From Kosakonia sp. SMBL-WEM22 (GTDB taxonomy: Bacteria; Pseudomonadota; Gammaproteobacteria; Enterobacterales; Enterobacteriaceae), in the NCBI RefSeq assembly GCF_014490785.1, contig NZ_CP051488.1, positions 3,410,001 through 3,474,000 on the forward strand: 64,000 bases of DNA. Reading direction: 5' to 3'. Both the position numbers and the translations under genes were made by a program. Positions 44,142 to 53,420 of the stretch are shown piece by piece. Numbering within the stretch: position 1 is the first letter of the stretch; every line of letters begins with the position of its first letter. The notes under the pieces are model-generated. The model searched no databases and was not told the DNA's origin. It was given only the letters and a program-made list of their open reading frames with translations.

Positions 44142-45472
44142 GTATCACCATCCTGAAAAATGCCACCGCCGCGCAGCTCTTTCCGGCGAAAGTGTGGCAA
44201 CAGGTCGATATCGCGATTAAAGATGACCTGATCCTCGCGGTCGACAGCGGGCTGGAGCAGCGCTATCTGGGCGCAGAGGTGATAGAGATGCAGGGTCGGC
44301 TGGTGATGCCCGGCCTGGTCTGCGCTCATAACCACTTCTACTCCGGTTTATCGCGCGGGATTCAGGCGAAAATCGCCCCCAGCCCCGACTTTATCTCGAC
44401 GCTGAAAAACCTCTGGTGGCGGCTCGACCGGGCCATCGACGCCGAGTCGCTCTACTACAGCGCGCTTATCTGTGCGCTGGAAGCGGTGCGCAGCGGCTGC
44501 ACGGCAGTGATTGATCATCACGCTTCGCCGGGGTATATCGCCGGTTCGCTAAGCCAGCTGCGTCGCGCTTTTCTCACCGTCGGGCTGCGTGGCATGACCT
44601 GCTTTGAGACCACCGATCGCAACGAAGGGCTGCGCGAGGTGTGTAAAGGCGTGGAGGAGAATATTCGCTTTGCCAAAGAGATCGACGCCGCACGGCAAAA
44701 AGAGCAGGAGCCTTACCTGGTCGAGGCCTGTATTGGCGCGCATGCGCCCTTCACCGTGCCGCACGAAGGGCTGGTGATGCTCAATGAGGCGCGAAAAGCG
44801 ACCGGGCGCGGGCTGCATATTCATGTCGCCGAGGATCGCTATGATGTCGCCCATAGCCACCACCATTACGGAAAAGATCCGCTGGAGCGTCTGGCAGAGT
44901 ATGGCCTGCTTGATGACAAAACTCTTGTCGCCCATGGGCTCTATCTCTCCGATATCGACATCTCGCTGCTCAATGCCCACGACGGCTTTCTGATCCATAA
45001 CGCACGCTCAAACATGAACAATCACGTCGGCTATAACCACCGGCTGGCGCAGGTCCGCCACGTTGCCCTCGGCACCGACGGCATCGGATCCGATATGTTT
45101 GAAGAGCTAAAGTTCGCCTTCTTCAGGCACCGCGACGCGGGCGGCGCGCTGTGGCCCGACAGTTTCGCCCGCGCGCTCTATAACGGCAATGAGGTGCTGA
45201 ACCGAAACTTTAACGCCCGCTTTGGCCGCATCGAAGCGGGGTATAAAGCGGATTTGACCATCTGCGACTATCTGCCGCCGACGCCGCTTATCGATGCCAA
45301 CATCGCCGGGCATCTGGCGTTTGGCCTCGGCTCCAACAGCGTGCACAGCGTGATGGTGAACGGCAGGATGATTTACCAGGATCGCCGCTTTACCCTCGAC
45401 TGCGCCCCGCTGTTTGCCGAGGCGCAGGCGGTGGCGAAACGGCTGTGGGCGAGTATGGATGCCCTGAACTGA
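44138..45472 (+). CDS. ssnA: SsnA family amidohydrolase
   Basis: SsnA is a metal-dependent amidohydrolase/aminohydrolase of the chlorohydrolase–guanine deaminase type. The 444-aa protein has the HxH metal motif in GLVCAHNHFYSGLSRG, a further ligand in VIDHHASP, the LHIHVAEDRYD strand and GTDGIGSDM. E. coli SsnA is linked to stationary-phase viability and to purine breakdown. It is translationally coupled to ygfK. Confidence 0.92.
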   Translation: MSITILKNATAAQLFPAKVWQQVDIAIKDDLILAVDSGLEQRYLGAEVIEMQGRLVMPGLVCAHNHFYSGLSRGIQAKIAPSPDFISTLKNLWWRLDRAIDAESLYYSALICALEAVRSGCTAVIDHHASPGYIAGSLSQLRRAFLTVGLRGMTCFETTDRNEGLREVCKGVEENIRFAKEIDAARQKEQEPYLVEACIGAHAPFTVPHEGLVMLNEARKATGRGLHIHVAEDRYDVAHSHHHYGKDPLERLAEYGLLDDKTLVAHGLYLSDIDISLLNAHDGFLIHNARSNMNNHVGYNHRLAQVRHVALGTDGIGSDMFEELKFAFFRHRDAGGALWPDSFARALYNGNEVLNRNFNARFGRIEAGYKADLTICDYLPPTPLIDANIAGHLAFGLGSNSVHSVMVNGRMIYQDRRFTLDCAPLFAEAQAVAKRLWASMDALN

Positions 45473-45476
45473 CCCC

Positions 45477-45513
45477 GCCTGCCCGCCTGGCAGAGCAAGC
45501 CCGGCGGGCAGGC
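45477..45513 (+). other. Strong intercistronic hairpin between ssnA and the permease gene
   Basis: Perfect 11-bp GC-rich stem GCCTGCCCGCC/GGCGGGCAGGC with a 15-base loop and no T run. It could stabilise the ygfK–ssnA mRNA or reduce read-through into the permease gene. Confidence 0.6.
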
Positions 45514-45565
45514 GCTACACGGTAGGGTTGCGTGGTTTGCCCGATCCGCACAGGAGAGAGAACTC

Positions 45566-47011
45566 ATGAAAGAGAGTGCTATGGCGGCTTCGGCCGCATC
45601 CGTTGATGAAGTTCTGCCGGTGACGCAGATGTTTTTTTATGGCCTGCAACATGTGCTGGTGATGTATGCCGGTGCGGTGGCGGTGCCGCTAGTGGTCGGC
45701 AACGCGGTGGGGTTGCCCGCGGAACAGATTATTTTGCTCATTAGCGCCGATCTGTTTATTTGCGGCGGCGCAACGCTTATGCAGTCGCTGGGGGTGACCC
45801 AGTGGCTCGGCTGTCGGCTGCCGCTGATTCAGGGCTGCACCTTCGCCGCACTCATCCCGATGGTGCTGATTGGTAAGGAGTATGGCCTCGGCGGTATCTC
45901 CGGGGCGGTGATTGTCTCGGGGATCTTTATCCTCTGCTGCGCGCCGTGGATCAGTAAGCTGATCCGCTTTTTTCCTAAAGTGGTGATGGGCAGTATCGTC
46001 ACGCTTATCGGCCTGTCGATTCTGCCTGTCGCCGGTGGCTGGGTCGGCGGCGGCGCAAGCGATATGCACGGCTTTGGCGATCTGATTTCACTCCTGATGG
46101 CCGCCGTGACGCTGGTGGTGATCCTCAATATCTACACCTTCGCCTCCGGGGTGATTAAAAACACCTCGGTGCTGATTGGGCTAGTGGTCGGCACGCTACT
46201 GTGGAGCGTATTTAAACCGCTCGATTTTCAGATGCTGCAGGCGACGCCCTGGCTGCATCTTCCGCAGGCGCTGCCGTTTGCAAAACCGGAGTTTCACCTG
46301 CTGCCTGTCGCCCTGCTGTCAATGGTGATGGTGGTGGTCATGGTGGAGACGATGTCGTCGATGATAGCGACCGGCGATATTGTTGGTAAAAGCGTTGATG
46401 CACGGATGCTGCGTAACGGCCTTAACACCTGCGGGCTGGCAACCACGATTTGCGGCTTGTTTAACCTCTTCCCCTATGCGGCCTTTGCGCAAAACGTCGG
46501 GCTTATCGGCCTCACCGGCGTGCGCAGCCGCTTTGTCGTTGCCATGTCGGGCGTGATTTTGATGCTGATGGGGCTGTTTGCCAAACTGGCGGCGCTGGTG
46601 GTGTTAATCCCCAAACCGGTGCTGGGCGGCGCGGGGATTGTGATGTTCGGCATGGTTGCCGTGTCGGGCATTCGCACCCTCGGGCAGGTCGATTATCGCA
46701 ACAACAATAACGGCATGGTGGTGGCGCTAACGCTCGGCCTGGGGATGATGCCCGTGCTGGTACCAACGCTGTTTACCCAGTTTCCGCCCACGGTGCAGCT
46801 GTTTCTGCACAGCGGCATCACCATCGGCACGCTGACGGCGATTGTCGCCAACCTGACCCTCAATGGCAGCGCGCCGTTTAAATTCTCCCACAATGCCCCT
46901 TCGCCCGATCCGCTACCGCCCAGCGCCGCTGCGCGCAATGTGGCGGTGCGCACCGTGAGAATGTGGCTGCTGCTGCGTAAAGTGCAAAAAGAGCGCCAGG
47001 AGAAAGCGTGA
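45566..47011 (+). CDS. NCS2/NAT-family purine (xanthine/urate) permease
   Basis: The 481-aa protein has about 14 membrane segments and the NAT signature QNVGLIGLTG, with QHVLVMYAGAVAVPLVVG in helix 1. The C-terminal tail VRTVRMWLLLRKVQKE resembles that of E. coli UacT (YgfU, 482 aa). The signature ends in T-G, the form found in xanthine-type members, while UacT as I recall it has T-R, so I leave the symbol empty and call it a proton-coupled xanthine or urate importer. Ribosome site CAGGAGAGAG fits ATG 45566. Confidence 0.85.
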   Translation: MKESAMAASAASVDEVLPVTQMFFYGLQHVLVMYAGAVAVPLVVGNAVGLPAEQIILLISADLFICGGATLMQSLGVTQWLGCRLPLIQGCTFAALIPMVLIGKEYGLGGISGAVIVSGIFILCCAPWISKLIRFFPKVVMGSIVTLIGLSILPVAGGWVGGGASDMHGFGDLISLLMAAVTLVVILNIYTFASGVIKNTSVLIGLVVGTLLWSVFKPLDFQMLQATPWLHLPQALPFAKPEFHLLPVALLSMVMVVVMVETMSSMIATGDIVGKSVDARMLRNGLNTCGLATTICGLFNLFPYAAFAQNVGLIGLTGVRSRFVVAMSGVILMLMGLFAKLAALVVLIPKPVLGGAGIVMFGMVAVSGIRTLGQVDYRNNNNGMVVALTLGLGMMPVLVPTLFTQFPPTVQLFLHSGITIGTLTAIVANLTLNGSAPFKFSHNAPSPDPLPPSAAARNVAVRTVRMWLLLRKVQKERQEKA

Positions 47012-47034
47012 TGCGCCCGCCCCGGCGGGCTGCC

Positions 47035-48483
47035 CTACACTGCCCGCCGCTGCGTGCCCAGTGCCAGCAACAGCAGGCAGATCGCCACCGAAACGGCCAG
47101 ATTACAGAGCATGCCCGCGACAAACGCCGAGGCATACTGCCCCGCCTGCGCAACTGACCCGACATCACTCAGGGCATTGTTGAACAGCATCGCCACCACC
47201 GCCACGCCCAGCGCGGCACCCACCTGCTGGACGGTAGAGATGATGCCGGACGCCATGCCGGATTGTGCTTCGTCAACGTAGCCAAGCACCAGATTGAGTA
47301 GCGGCGTCATGATCGTCCCCTGCCCCGCGCCGACAACCACCAGCACCGGGATCAGGGTAACGGGGTTTAGCTGCGCGCCCGCCATCGCCACCTGGGCAAT
47401 CAGCGCGGCAATAAACAGGGCGTAGATCAGCGCCCCGCCGATAATCGCCCGGATCCCCCAGCGCGCCACCAGCCTCGGTGCGGCGAGTGATGCCAGCACA
47501 AAGCCGACGCTACAGGGGGCAAAAATCAGCCCCGCCTGAAGTGGATCCAGCCCAAACCCTTTTTGCACCAGCAGGGCAAAGCAGAGAAAGAAGGAGCTGG
47601 AGGTGGAGTAGACCAGCAGCACCAGCAGCACGCCGAGCGCGACATGCCGCTGCGCCAGCAGGCGCATATCTACCAGCGGCCATAAGCCTGCAATCCGCCG
47701 CTGCTCCTGCTGGCGATAAAAGAGCATTAACATCGCCGCTGCCGCGCCCAGCGAGCAGAGCGTCCACGCAGGCCAGCCCTGCGTTGGCCCCTCGATCAAT
47801 GGCACCAGTAACAGTGCGAGCGCGGTGCTGATAAGCAGCACGCCGCGCCCGTCGAGTAACGGTTTTTGCGGCGCGAAAGATTCGGGAATGTAACGAGCGG
47901 CGAATATGGCAATCACGCCAATCGGGATGTTAATCAGAAAGATGGTGCGCCAGCCAAGGCCGAAGAGATCGGCGTGAATCAAGGCTCCCCCCAACACCTG
48001 CCCGGCAATTGCCGCCAGCCCCAGCGTCATGCCGAGCAGGCCAAACGCGCGGCGTCGGTCGTTACCGTCAAAGTTAACGCGAATCGAGGCGTAGACCTGC
48101 GGAAAGAGCAGCGCCGCTGCGAGCCCCTGTAACACGCGGGCGACGATCAGCGTTTCACTGCCTGGTGCCAGGCCACAGAGTGCCGAGGCGAGGGTAAAGC
48201 CCGCCATACCCGCGACAAAGAGGCGACGGCGACCGAAGCGATCGCCGAGCCGCCCGCCGGTGATCAGCAGCACGCCAAAGGCCAGCTCGTAGCCTGCGAC
48301 GATAAAGCTGATTTGCGCGAAGCTGGCACCCAGCCCGCTCTGCATACTCGGGATGGCAACGTTAACCACAAAGAGATCAAAAATGGTGACAAAGCCTGCC
48401 AGCAGCAGTACGACTAAGCCTGCCCACGGCGGCGCGGCGGCATGAGTGCGATCGCAGGGGATCGCGGCACAAGGAGATTTCAT
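47035..48483 (-). CDS. DHA2-type MFS drug exporter
   Basis: The 482-aa protein has 14 predicted membrane segments, typical of the EmrB/QacA (DHA2) branch. Motif A is GGRLGDRFGRRRLF and motif D1/C regions are visible in FDLFVVNVAIPSMQ and LGLAAIAGQVLGGALI. It is divergent from an XRE regulator 103 bases away, a common arrangement for drug efflux genes. Substrates unknown. The short hairpin at 47015–47030 lies between it and the convergent permease. Confidence 0.88.
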   Translation of the reverse strand: MKSPCAAIPCDRTHAAAPPWAGLVVLLLAGFVTIFDLFVVNVAIPSMQSGLGASFAQISFIVAGYELAFGVLLITGGRLGDRFGRRRLFVAGMAGFTLASALCGLAPGSETLIVARVLQGLAAALLFPQVYASIRVNFDGNDRRRAFGLLGMTLGLAAIAGQVLGGALIHADLFGLGWRTIFLINIPIGVIAIFAARYIPESFAPQKPLLDGRGVLLISTALALLLVPLIEGPTQGWPAWTLCSLGAAAAMLMLFYRQQEQRRIAGLWPLVDMRLLAQRHVALGVLLVLLVYSTSSSFFLCFALLVQKGFGLDPLQAGLIFAPCSVGFVLASLAAPRLVARWGIRAIIGGALIYALFIAALIAQVAMAGAQLNPVTLIPVLVVVGAGQGTIMTPLLNLVLGYVDEAQSGMASGIISTVQQVGAALGVAVVAMLFNNALSDVGSVAQAGQYASAFVAGMLCNLAVSVAICLLLLALGTQRRAV

Positions 48484-48586
48484 AACGCATTTCCATTATC
48501 AGCGGAGTGTGCGACGATTCTCCCTGCTTCATTAAGCCGTTACAATTTAACCACTTATACTATTACTTTTAGCAACGAGAGCCGAG

Positions 48587-49381
48587 ATGCGAACTCTGGA
48601 ACGAACCCGCCCCGATCTGGCAGCCTTTTTACGCGCGCACCGCCAGCGCTTGTCGCCCGCCGATGTCGGCCTGCCCAGCGGCAACCGACGCCGTACGCCG
48701 GGGCTGCGGCGCGAGGAGGTCGCGGCGCTGGCCGGGGTCGGTTTAACCTGGTACACCTGGCTGGAGCAAGGACGCGATATTGGCGTCTCGGCGCAGTTTC
48801 TCGATAACCTCGCGCGGGTGCTGAAACTGGATGCGGCCGAGCGGCGTCATCTCTTTATGCTCACCCACGCGCGCCCACCGGCCGAACCGGGCAAAACCTG
48901 GTGCGTGCTGCCGCCGCTGGTGCGCCGCCTGATGCACGATCTCCCCCACCCCGCCTTTGTGCTCAACCTGCGCTGGGATGTGCTGGGCTTTAACGCCCCG
49001 GCGGATGCGCTTTTCGGCTTTCGTCACCACGCGCCAGAGCGGCGTAACCTGCTCTGGCTGCTGTTCACCGATCCGCTGCTGCAGGAGCGTTTTGTCGCCT
49101 GGCATGAGCAGGCTCCGCTGATGCTGTCGAGCTTTCGCCGCGACTTCGCCCGCGCCAGTCAGAGCAGCGATATTGTTGAACTGGTGGACGAGCTGGAGCA
49201 CGTATCGCCAGAGTTCAGCCGCTGGTGGCGGCAGCATGACGTCCACGCCCCCTGCAACGGTGTGCGCCATCTATGGTTTGATGAGCGATCGGTGCCGTTC
49301 GAGCATACCACGCTGATTATCGACGAAGATCGCCACCTGCGGCTGGTGGTTTATGCCCAGCAACAGTCAGCAGCTGAGTAG
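48587..49381 (+). CDS. MmyB-type XRE transcriptional regulator
   Basis: The 264-aa protein has an N-terminal helix-turn-helix (residues 10–75: FLRAHRQRLSPADVGLPSGN, RRTPGLRREEVAALAGVGLTW) and a C-terminal MmyB-like ligand-binding domain (about 100–260), which in relatives is PAS-like and binds a lipid or small hydrophobic molecule. It is divergent from the DHA2 pump and most likely regulates it. Confidence 0.88.
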   Translation: MRTLERTRPDLAAFLRAHRQRLSPADVGLPSGNRRRTPGLRREEVAALAGVGLTWYTWLEQGRDIGVSAQFLDNLARVLKLDAAERRHLFMLTHARPPAEPGKTWCVLPPLVRRLMHDLPHPAFVLNLRWDVLGFNAPADALFGFRHHAPERRNLLWLLFTDPLLQERFVAWHEQAPLMLSSFRRDFARASQSSDIVELVDELEHVSPEFSRWWRQHDVHAPCNGVRHLWFDERSVPFEHTTLIIDEDRHLRLVVYAQQQSAAE

Positions 49382-49398
49382 AGGCTAACGGGAAGACA

Positions 49399-50172
49399 TT
49401 AAGGTAAAAATACGTGGGGCGTAGCGCCGAGAACCGTCCGGAAGGCCGCGGTAAACGCGGCAGGACAGGAAAAGCCGAGCTGGTAAGCGACCTGCTTCAC
49501 CGGAATGCCGTTAGAGAGCAGATCCAGCGAGGCGCAGATGCGCGCCCGCTGCTTCCAGCTTCTGAAGCTGAAACCGGTGTCGCGGATAAACTGGCGCGAA
49601 AAGGTGCGTTCCGACATCGCCGCAATATGCGCCAGTTCACTTAACGACGCCTCCCAGCGCTGCCCAATCAGTAACTGGTTAGCGGCGCGGGCGAGGCGTT
49701 CGTCCTGCGGCAGAGGAAGCTCAGCGGCAAGCTGCTCTGTCTCGCTGAGGATCTCCAGTAACAACAGCGCCATTCTCCGCTGGCTTGGCGCTTTGTACTC
49801 ATGGCTGAACAGCCCTGCAATCAGCTCTTTCACCAGTGGCGTCGCGCCAATCACATGCACCAGTTCGCTCTTGGTGAAGTTGCTGCATTCGGCGATCAGC
49901 GAGCGGCTGAAGTAGAGCGTGCGCAGGTCGGTTTCTGAAAGCAGCGTATAGCTGTGCTCCTGCAACGGCGGCAGCCATAACGCGCGCTGCGGCGGGATCA
50001 CCCAGCGGCGCTCGCCGGTCTCCACCAGCAACACGCCGCGGGTGGCAAACAGCAACTGCCCTTCCAGATGGTAATGGGGCGGATCGACCTCTCCGCGTTG
50101 ATAACCTCTGGCAAGGTTTGACCAGCCAATGGCCTCATCATGTCTTGGCGCTTTATCTATGCTGTTTGGCAT
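49399..50172 (-). CDS. AraC-family regulator with N-terminal cupin
   Basis: The start ATG 50172 (MPNSIDKAPRHDEAIGW) gives 257 aa, although its ribosome site is weak. A cupin sensor domain (DPPHYHLEGQLLFATRGVL) comes first and a C-terminal AraC double helix-turn-helix begins near residue 165 (LSELAHIAAMSERTFSRQFI, VKQVAYQLGFSCPAAFTAAF). It is divergent from the amidotransferase-like gene, its likely target. Confidence 0.85.
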   Translation of the reverse strand: MPNSIDKAPRHDEAIGWSNLARGYQRGEVDPPHYHLEGQLLFATRGVLLVETGERRWVIPPQRALWLPPLQEHSYTLLSETDLRTLYFSRSLIAECSNFTKSELVHVIGATPLVKELIAGLFSHEYKAPSQRRMALLLLEILSETEQLAAELPLPQDERLARAANQLLIGQRWEASLSELAHIAAMSERTFSRQFIRDTGFSFRSWKQRARICASLDLLSNGIPVKQVAYQLGFSCPAAFTAAFRTVLGATPHVFLP

Positions 50173-50242
50173 TTGAGATTCAAAACCTGCATTTATGATT
50201 GGCCGGGTTATATCACCCCATCGCAATCTGGAGCAAACATCA

Positions 50243-50980
50243 ATGCGGGTTCATTTTATCGTTCATGAAAGTTTTGAAGCGCCCGGCGCGTATGAAAGCT
50301 GGGCGCAGCAGCGCGGTTACCAGGTTAACCACTCCCGCGTCTATGCGGGCGATGCGCTTCCGGCCACGGCTGATGCCTTTGATCTGCTCATTATTATGGG
50401 CGGCCCTCAGGATCCGCATACCACCCAGGCAGAGTGTCCCCATTTTGATGCCCGCGCCGAGCAGACCCTTATCGCTTTGGCGATCGCGGGTGGAAAAGCG
50501 GTGATCGGCATCCGCCTGGGGTCGCAATTAATCGGCGAGGCGCTGGGCGCTGCTTTCGCACACAGCCCTGAGAAGGAGATCGGTAAATTCCCCATTACGC
50601 TGACCGCGGCGGGCAAAAATCACCCGCTGTTTGCCCATTTCCCTGAAACGCTGGCGGTCGGGCACTGGCATAACGATATGCCGGGCCTGACGGCCGATGC
50701 GCAGGTGCTCGCCTTCAGTGAAGGGTGCCCGCGGCAGATTGTCGCCTACAGCGATCGCGTGTTCGGCTTCCAGTGCCATATGGAGTTTACGCCTGAGGTG
50801 GTCGAGCGGCTTATTGCCCACTCCGAGGCGGATCTGAGCCGCGCTGCGCAATATCGTTTTGTCGAAACGGCTGAAGCGCTGCGCGCCCATGATTACCGCG
50901 AGATGAACGATATCCTGTGCCAGTTTCTTGATAAGCTTACGGCGTACTATCAAGACGCAACACAGGCGCTGCGCCACTGA
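50243..50980 (+). CDS. Class I glutamine amidotransferase-like protein lacking the catalytic cysteine
   Basis: The 245-aa protein has the GATase1 fold: MGGPQDPH, the nucleophile elbow and FGFQCHMEFTPE with the His and Glu of the triad. At the elbow, where GxCxGxQ is expected, the sequence is GIRLGSQ: the cysteine is Arg91 (codon CGC, one base from TGC). Glutamine hydrolysis should be lost unless the base is an error. Start 50243 follows GGAG. The 3' end overlaps the convergent WYL regulator by 44 bases. Confidence 0.85.
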   Translation: MRVHFIVHESFEAPGAYESWAQQRGYQVNHSRVYAGDALPATADAFDLLIIMGGPQDPHTTQAECPHFDARAEQTLIALAIAGGKAVIGIRLGSQLIGEALGAAFAHSPEKEIGKFPITLTAAGKNHPLFAHFPETLAVGHWHNDMPGLTADAQVLAFSEGCPRQIVAYSDRVFGFQCHMEFTPEVVERLIAHSEADLSRAAQYRFVETAEALRAHDYREMNDILCQFLDKLTAYYQDATQALRH

Positions 50981-51683
50981 TCTCATCAAGCGTATCGCGC
51001 CCCGCCTCGCGCCACATACGCAGCAGGCGCTGGCGCGAATGGGGAGCGGCGCACGCAAGCAGTTGCACGCTCTCAATCTGCGCGACGGCGAAGTGGCGAA
51101 AATCGTCGCGGGTTTCACACCACGCGGCGAGCAGCAGATCGCGGGATAAGTAGCCGAGGGCGAAAGGCCAGATCACGCGCTCACTGCTGTTTCCCTGGCG
51201 GTCCATATAGCGAATACTCACTTTCAACTGTCGTCGGATGGCGGCGCGCAGCCCGGCAACGTGCCCGCTTTCCACCGCCGTTTCCGCCCTCCCCACCAGC
51301 AGCGTGGCGTGTTCAAACAGCGACTGCATCGGCGGCGGGATGCTCTGCATCACTTTGCCCGCCACCTCGTTGGCCGCCTTGCCAATCTCTGCATCACCAT
51401 AGGTCGCCACCCAGCGCAGGCCGAGCGCCAGCGCATCCAACTGCTCCGGGGTAAACATCAACGGCGGCAGAAGATAACCCGGAGTAAGCAAATAACCGGT
51501 GCCCGCTTCGCCCTGGATATCCGCCCCCTGCGCGCGCAGCGAGGCGATATCGCGATAGAGCGTGCGCAGGCTGATGGACAACTCCTCCGCCAGGCTTGCA
51601 CCGCTTATCGGATAGCGGTGGCGAGCCAGGATTTGCAAAAGCGCGAGCAATCTTGCGGCGCGCGTCGGTCCTGATGCTGACAT
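50937..51683 (-). CDS. YafY-type HTH/WYL transcriptional regulator
   Basis: The 248-aa protein has an N-terminal HTH_11 winged helix (RAARLLALLQILARHRYPIS, LSISLRTLYRDIASLRAQG) and a central to C-terminal WYL domain (SIRYMDRQGNSSERVIWPFA). WYL domains sense small ligands or nucleic acids. It is divergent from the VOC gene at 51744, which it probably controls. The last 15 codons overlap the end of the amidotransferase-like gene. Confidence 0.86.
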   Translation of the reverse strand: MSASGPTRAARLLALLQILARHRYPISGASLAEELSISLRTLYRDIASLRAQGADIQGEAGTGYLLTPGYLLPPLMFTPEQLDALALGLRWVATYGDAEIGKAANEVAGKVMQSIPPPMQSLFEHATLLVGRAETAVESGHVAGLRAAIRRQLKVSIRYMDRQGNSSERVIWPFALGYLSRDLLLAAWCETRDDFRHFAVAQIESVQLLACAAPHSRQRLLRMWREAGRDTLDEISGAAPVLRLDSTP

Positions 51684-51743
51684 GTTTTGTCACTCCTGCC
51701 TGCGATAGTCATCTCCCCATTACCTTGAGGAGAGAAGTGCCCA

Positions 51744-52106
51744 ATGATACCGAATTTATTCATCCTGTATGTTTCCGACCCACAGCGCAGCAGCGATTTT
51801 TACCAGACGCTGTTTCAGCAAACGCCCGATGTGGTGCTGCCCACCTGGGCGGCGTTCTCCTTCGCCAACGGGCTTAACCTCGGATTGTGGTCGACCCGCG
51901 CCGCCGATTTTCTCTCCGGCGGCGAAGGTAACCGCATGGAAATGAGTTTCATGGTGCAGGATAGTGCGGCAGTTGACGCGCTCTACCAGCAGTGGCTGGG
52001 GCTGGGCGTTGAGATGGAGCAGCCGCCCGCGCAGGCGGTATTCGGCCGAACCTTTGTTGCCCGTGATCCAGACGGCCACCGCATCCGGGTTTGCATTCCG
52101 GATTAA
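51744..52106 (+). CDS. VOC/glyoxalase-superfamily protein
   Basis: The 120-aa protein has the paired beta-alpha-beta-beta-beta modules of the vicinal oxygen chelate fold (MIPNLFILYVSDPQRSSDFY at the start, FVARDPDGHRIRVCIPD at the end). Relatives include glyoxalases and drug-binding resistance proteins. No specific substrate can be given. It is divergent from the WYL regulator. Confidence 0.85.
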   Translation: MIPNLFILYVSDPQRSSDFYQTLFQQTPDVVLPTWAAFSFANGLNLGLWSTRAADFLSGGEGNRMEMSFMVQDSAAVDALYQQWLGLGVEMEQPPAQAVFGRTFVARDPDGHRIRVCIPD

Positions 52107-52221
52107 GCGGGCTGTTCGCAGCCGCGGGAGATGGTATTGTTTTTATCCCTTACCGGTTGTTCGCCGGGCTTATCGCTTGATGCCCGGTGAACGCACCTTA
52201 TAACGATAAAAAGGATCAACA

Positions 52222-53400
52222 ATGCAACGAAACCTCGCCTGCCTGACACTCGCTATTTCCGCCCTGCTCGGCACCTCAATGCTGCCCGCAGTGGCCGCGC
52301 CGCTTCCGGTTACACCGGATCAATCGGTGCCGGTCAGTCACTACATTACACAGCTCAACGCCGATAAGAGCGTCACCTTTCGCCTCTTCGCGCCGGGCGC
52401 AAAGCGCGTCTCGGTGGTAACTGGCTCCAGCCCGGACAGCTATGTCTCACATGATATGCGCAAAGATGAGCGCGGCGTCTGGTCGTGGAAAAGCGAGGTG
52501 CTGACACCCAACCTCTATGAGTATTACTTTGACGTAGACGGTTTCCGCTCGGTCGATACCGGTAGCCGTTTTCAGAAACCGCAGCGCCAGGTGAACACCA
52601 GCTTGATTCTGGTGCCGGGCTCAATGCTTGACGATCGCGCGGTGGCGCATGGCGATCTGCGCACGGTCACCTACCACGCAAAAGCGCTGGGTGCCGAGCG
52701 CCGGATATATGTCTGGACACCGCCGGGTTATGACGGCAAAGGCGAGCCGCTGCCGGTGCTCTACTTCTATCATGGCTTTGGCGATACCGGCCTGTCGGCG
52801 ATTGACCAGGGCCGCCTGCCGCAGATCATGGATAACCTGCTGGCGGAGGGGAAAATCAAGCCGATGCTGGTGGTCGTGCCGGATACGGAGACGGATATTG
52901 CCGGAGCGATCCCGGAGAACTTCCCGCCGAAAGAGCGGCGTAAAGAGTTCTATCCGCTGAATGCGCAGGCCGCCGATCGCGAGCTGATGCAGGACATTAT
53001 TCCGCTGATCGATAGCCGCTTTAATGTGCGCAAAGATGCCGACGGACGCGCGCTGGCGGGCTTATCGCAGGGCGGCTTCCAGGCGCTCTACTCCGGTATG
53101 CACCATCTTGAGCACTTTGGCTGGCTGGCAACCTTCAGCGGCGTGACCACCGCAACGGTGCAGGATGCCGGAATTACCCGCCAGCTCGATAACGCCCAGG
53201 CGGTGAATAAGCAGTTGCATAACTTCACCGTGGTGGTTGGCGAAAAAGACGCCGTTACCGGCAAGGATATCGCCGGGCTGAAAACGGAGCTGGAGAGCAA
53301 GGGCGTCCATTTCGACTACAAAATGTACCCAGGCCTCAATCATGAGATGGATGTCTGGCGCCCGGCTTACGCCGAGTTTGTGCAGAAAGTGTTTAAGTGA
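52222..53400 (+). CDS. Secreted esterase with N-terminal CBM48-like domain
   Basis: The 392-aa protein starts with a signal peptide cleaved after LPAVAA. An E-set/CBM48-like domain (about 35–130: SVTFRLFAPGAKRVSVVTG) is followed by an esterase D/Fes-type alpha/beta hydrolase with GLSQGG as nucleophile elbow and LNHEMDVW near the catalytic histidine. The architecture resembles E. coli YieL and feruloyl or siderophore esterases. The product is probably periplasmic. Confidence 0.85.
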   Translation: MQRNLACLTLAISALLGTSMLPAVAAPLPVTPDQSVPVSHYITQLNADKSVTFRLFAPGAKRVSVVTGSSPDSYVSHDMRKDERGVWSWKSEVLTPNLYEYYFDVDGFRSVDTGSRFQKPQRQVNTSLILVPGSMLDDRAVAHGDLRTVTYHAKALGAERRIYVWTPPGYDGKGEPLPVLYFYHGFGDTGLSAIDQGRLPQIMDNLLAEGKIKPMLVVVPDTETDIAGAIPENFPPKERRKEFYPLNAQAADRELMQDIIPLIDSRFNVRKDADGRALAGLSQGGFQALYSGMHHLEHFGWLATFSGVTTATVQDAGITRQLDNAQAVNKQLHNFTVVVGEKDAVTGKDIAGLKTELESKGVHFDYKMYPGLNHEMDVWRPAYAEFVQKVFK

Positions 53401-53420
53401 TGGCAAGCGCCTTCTCATTC

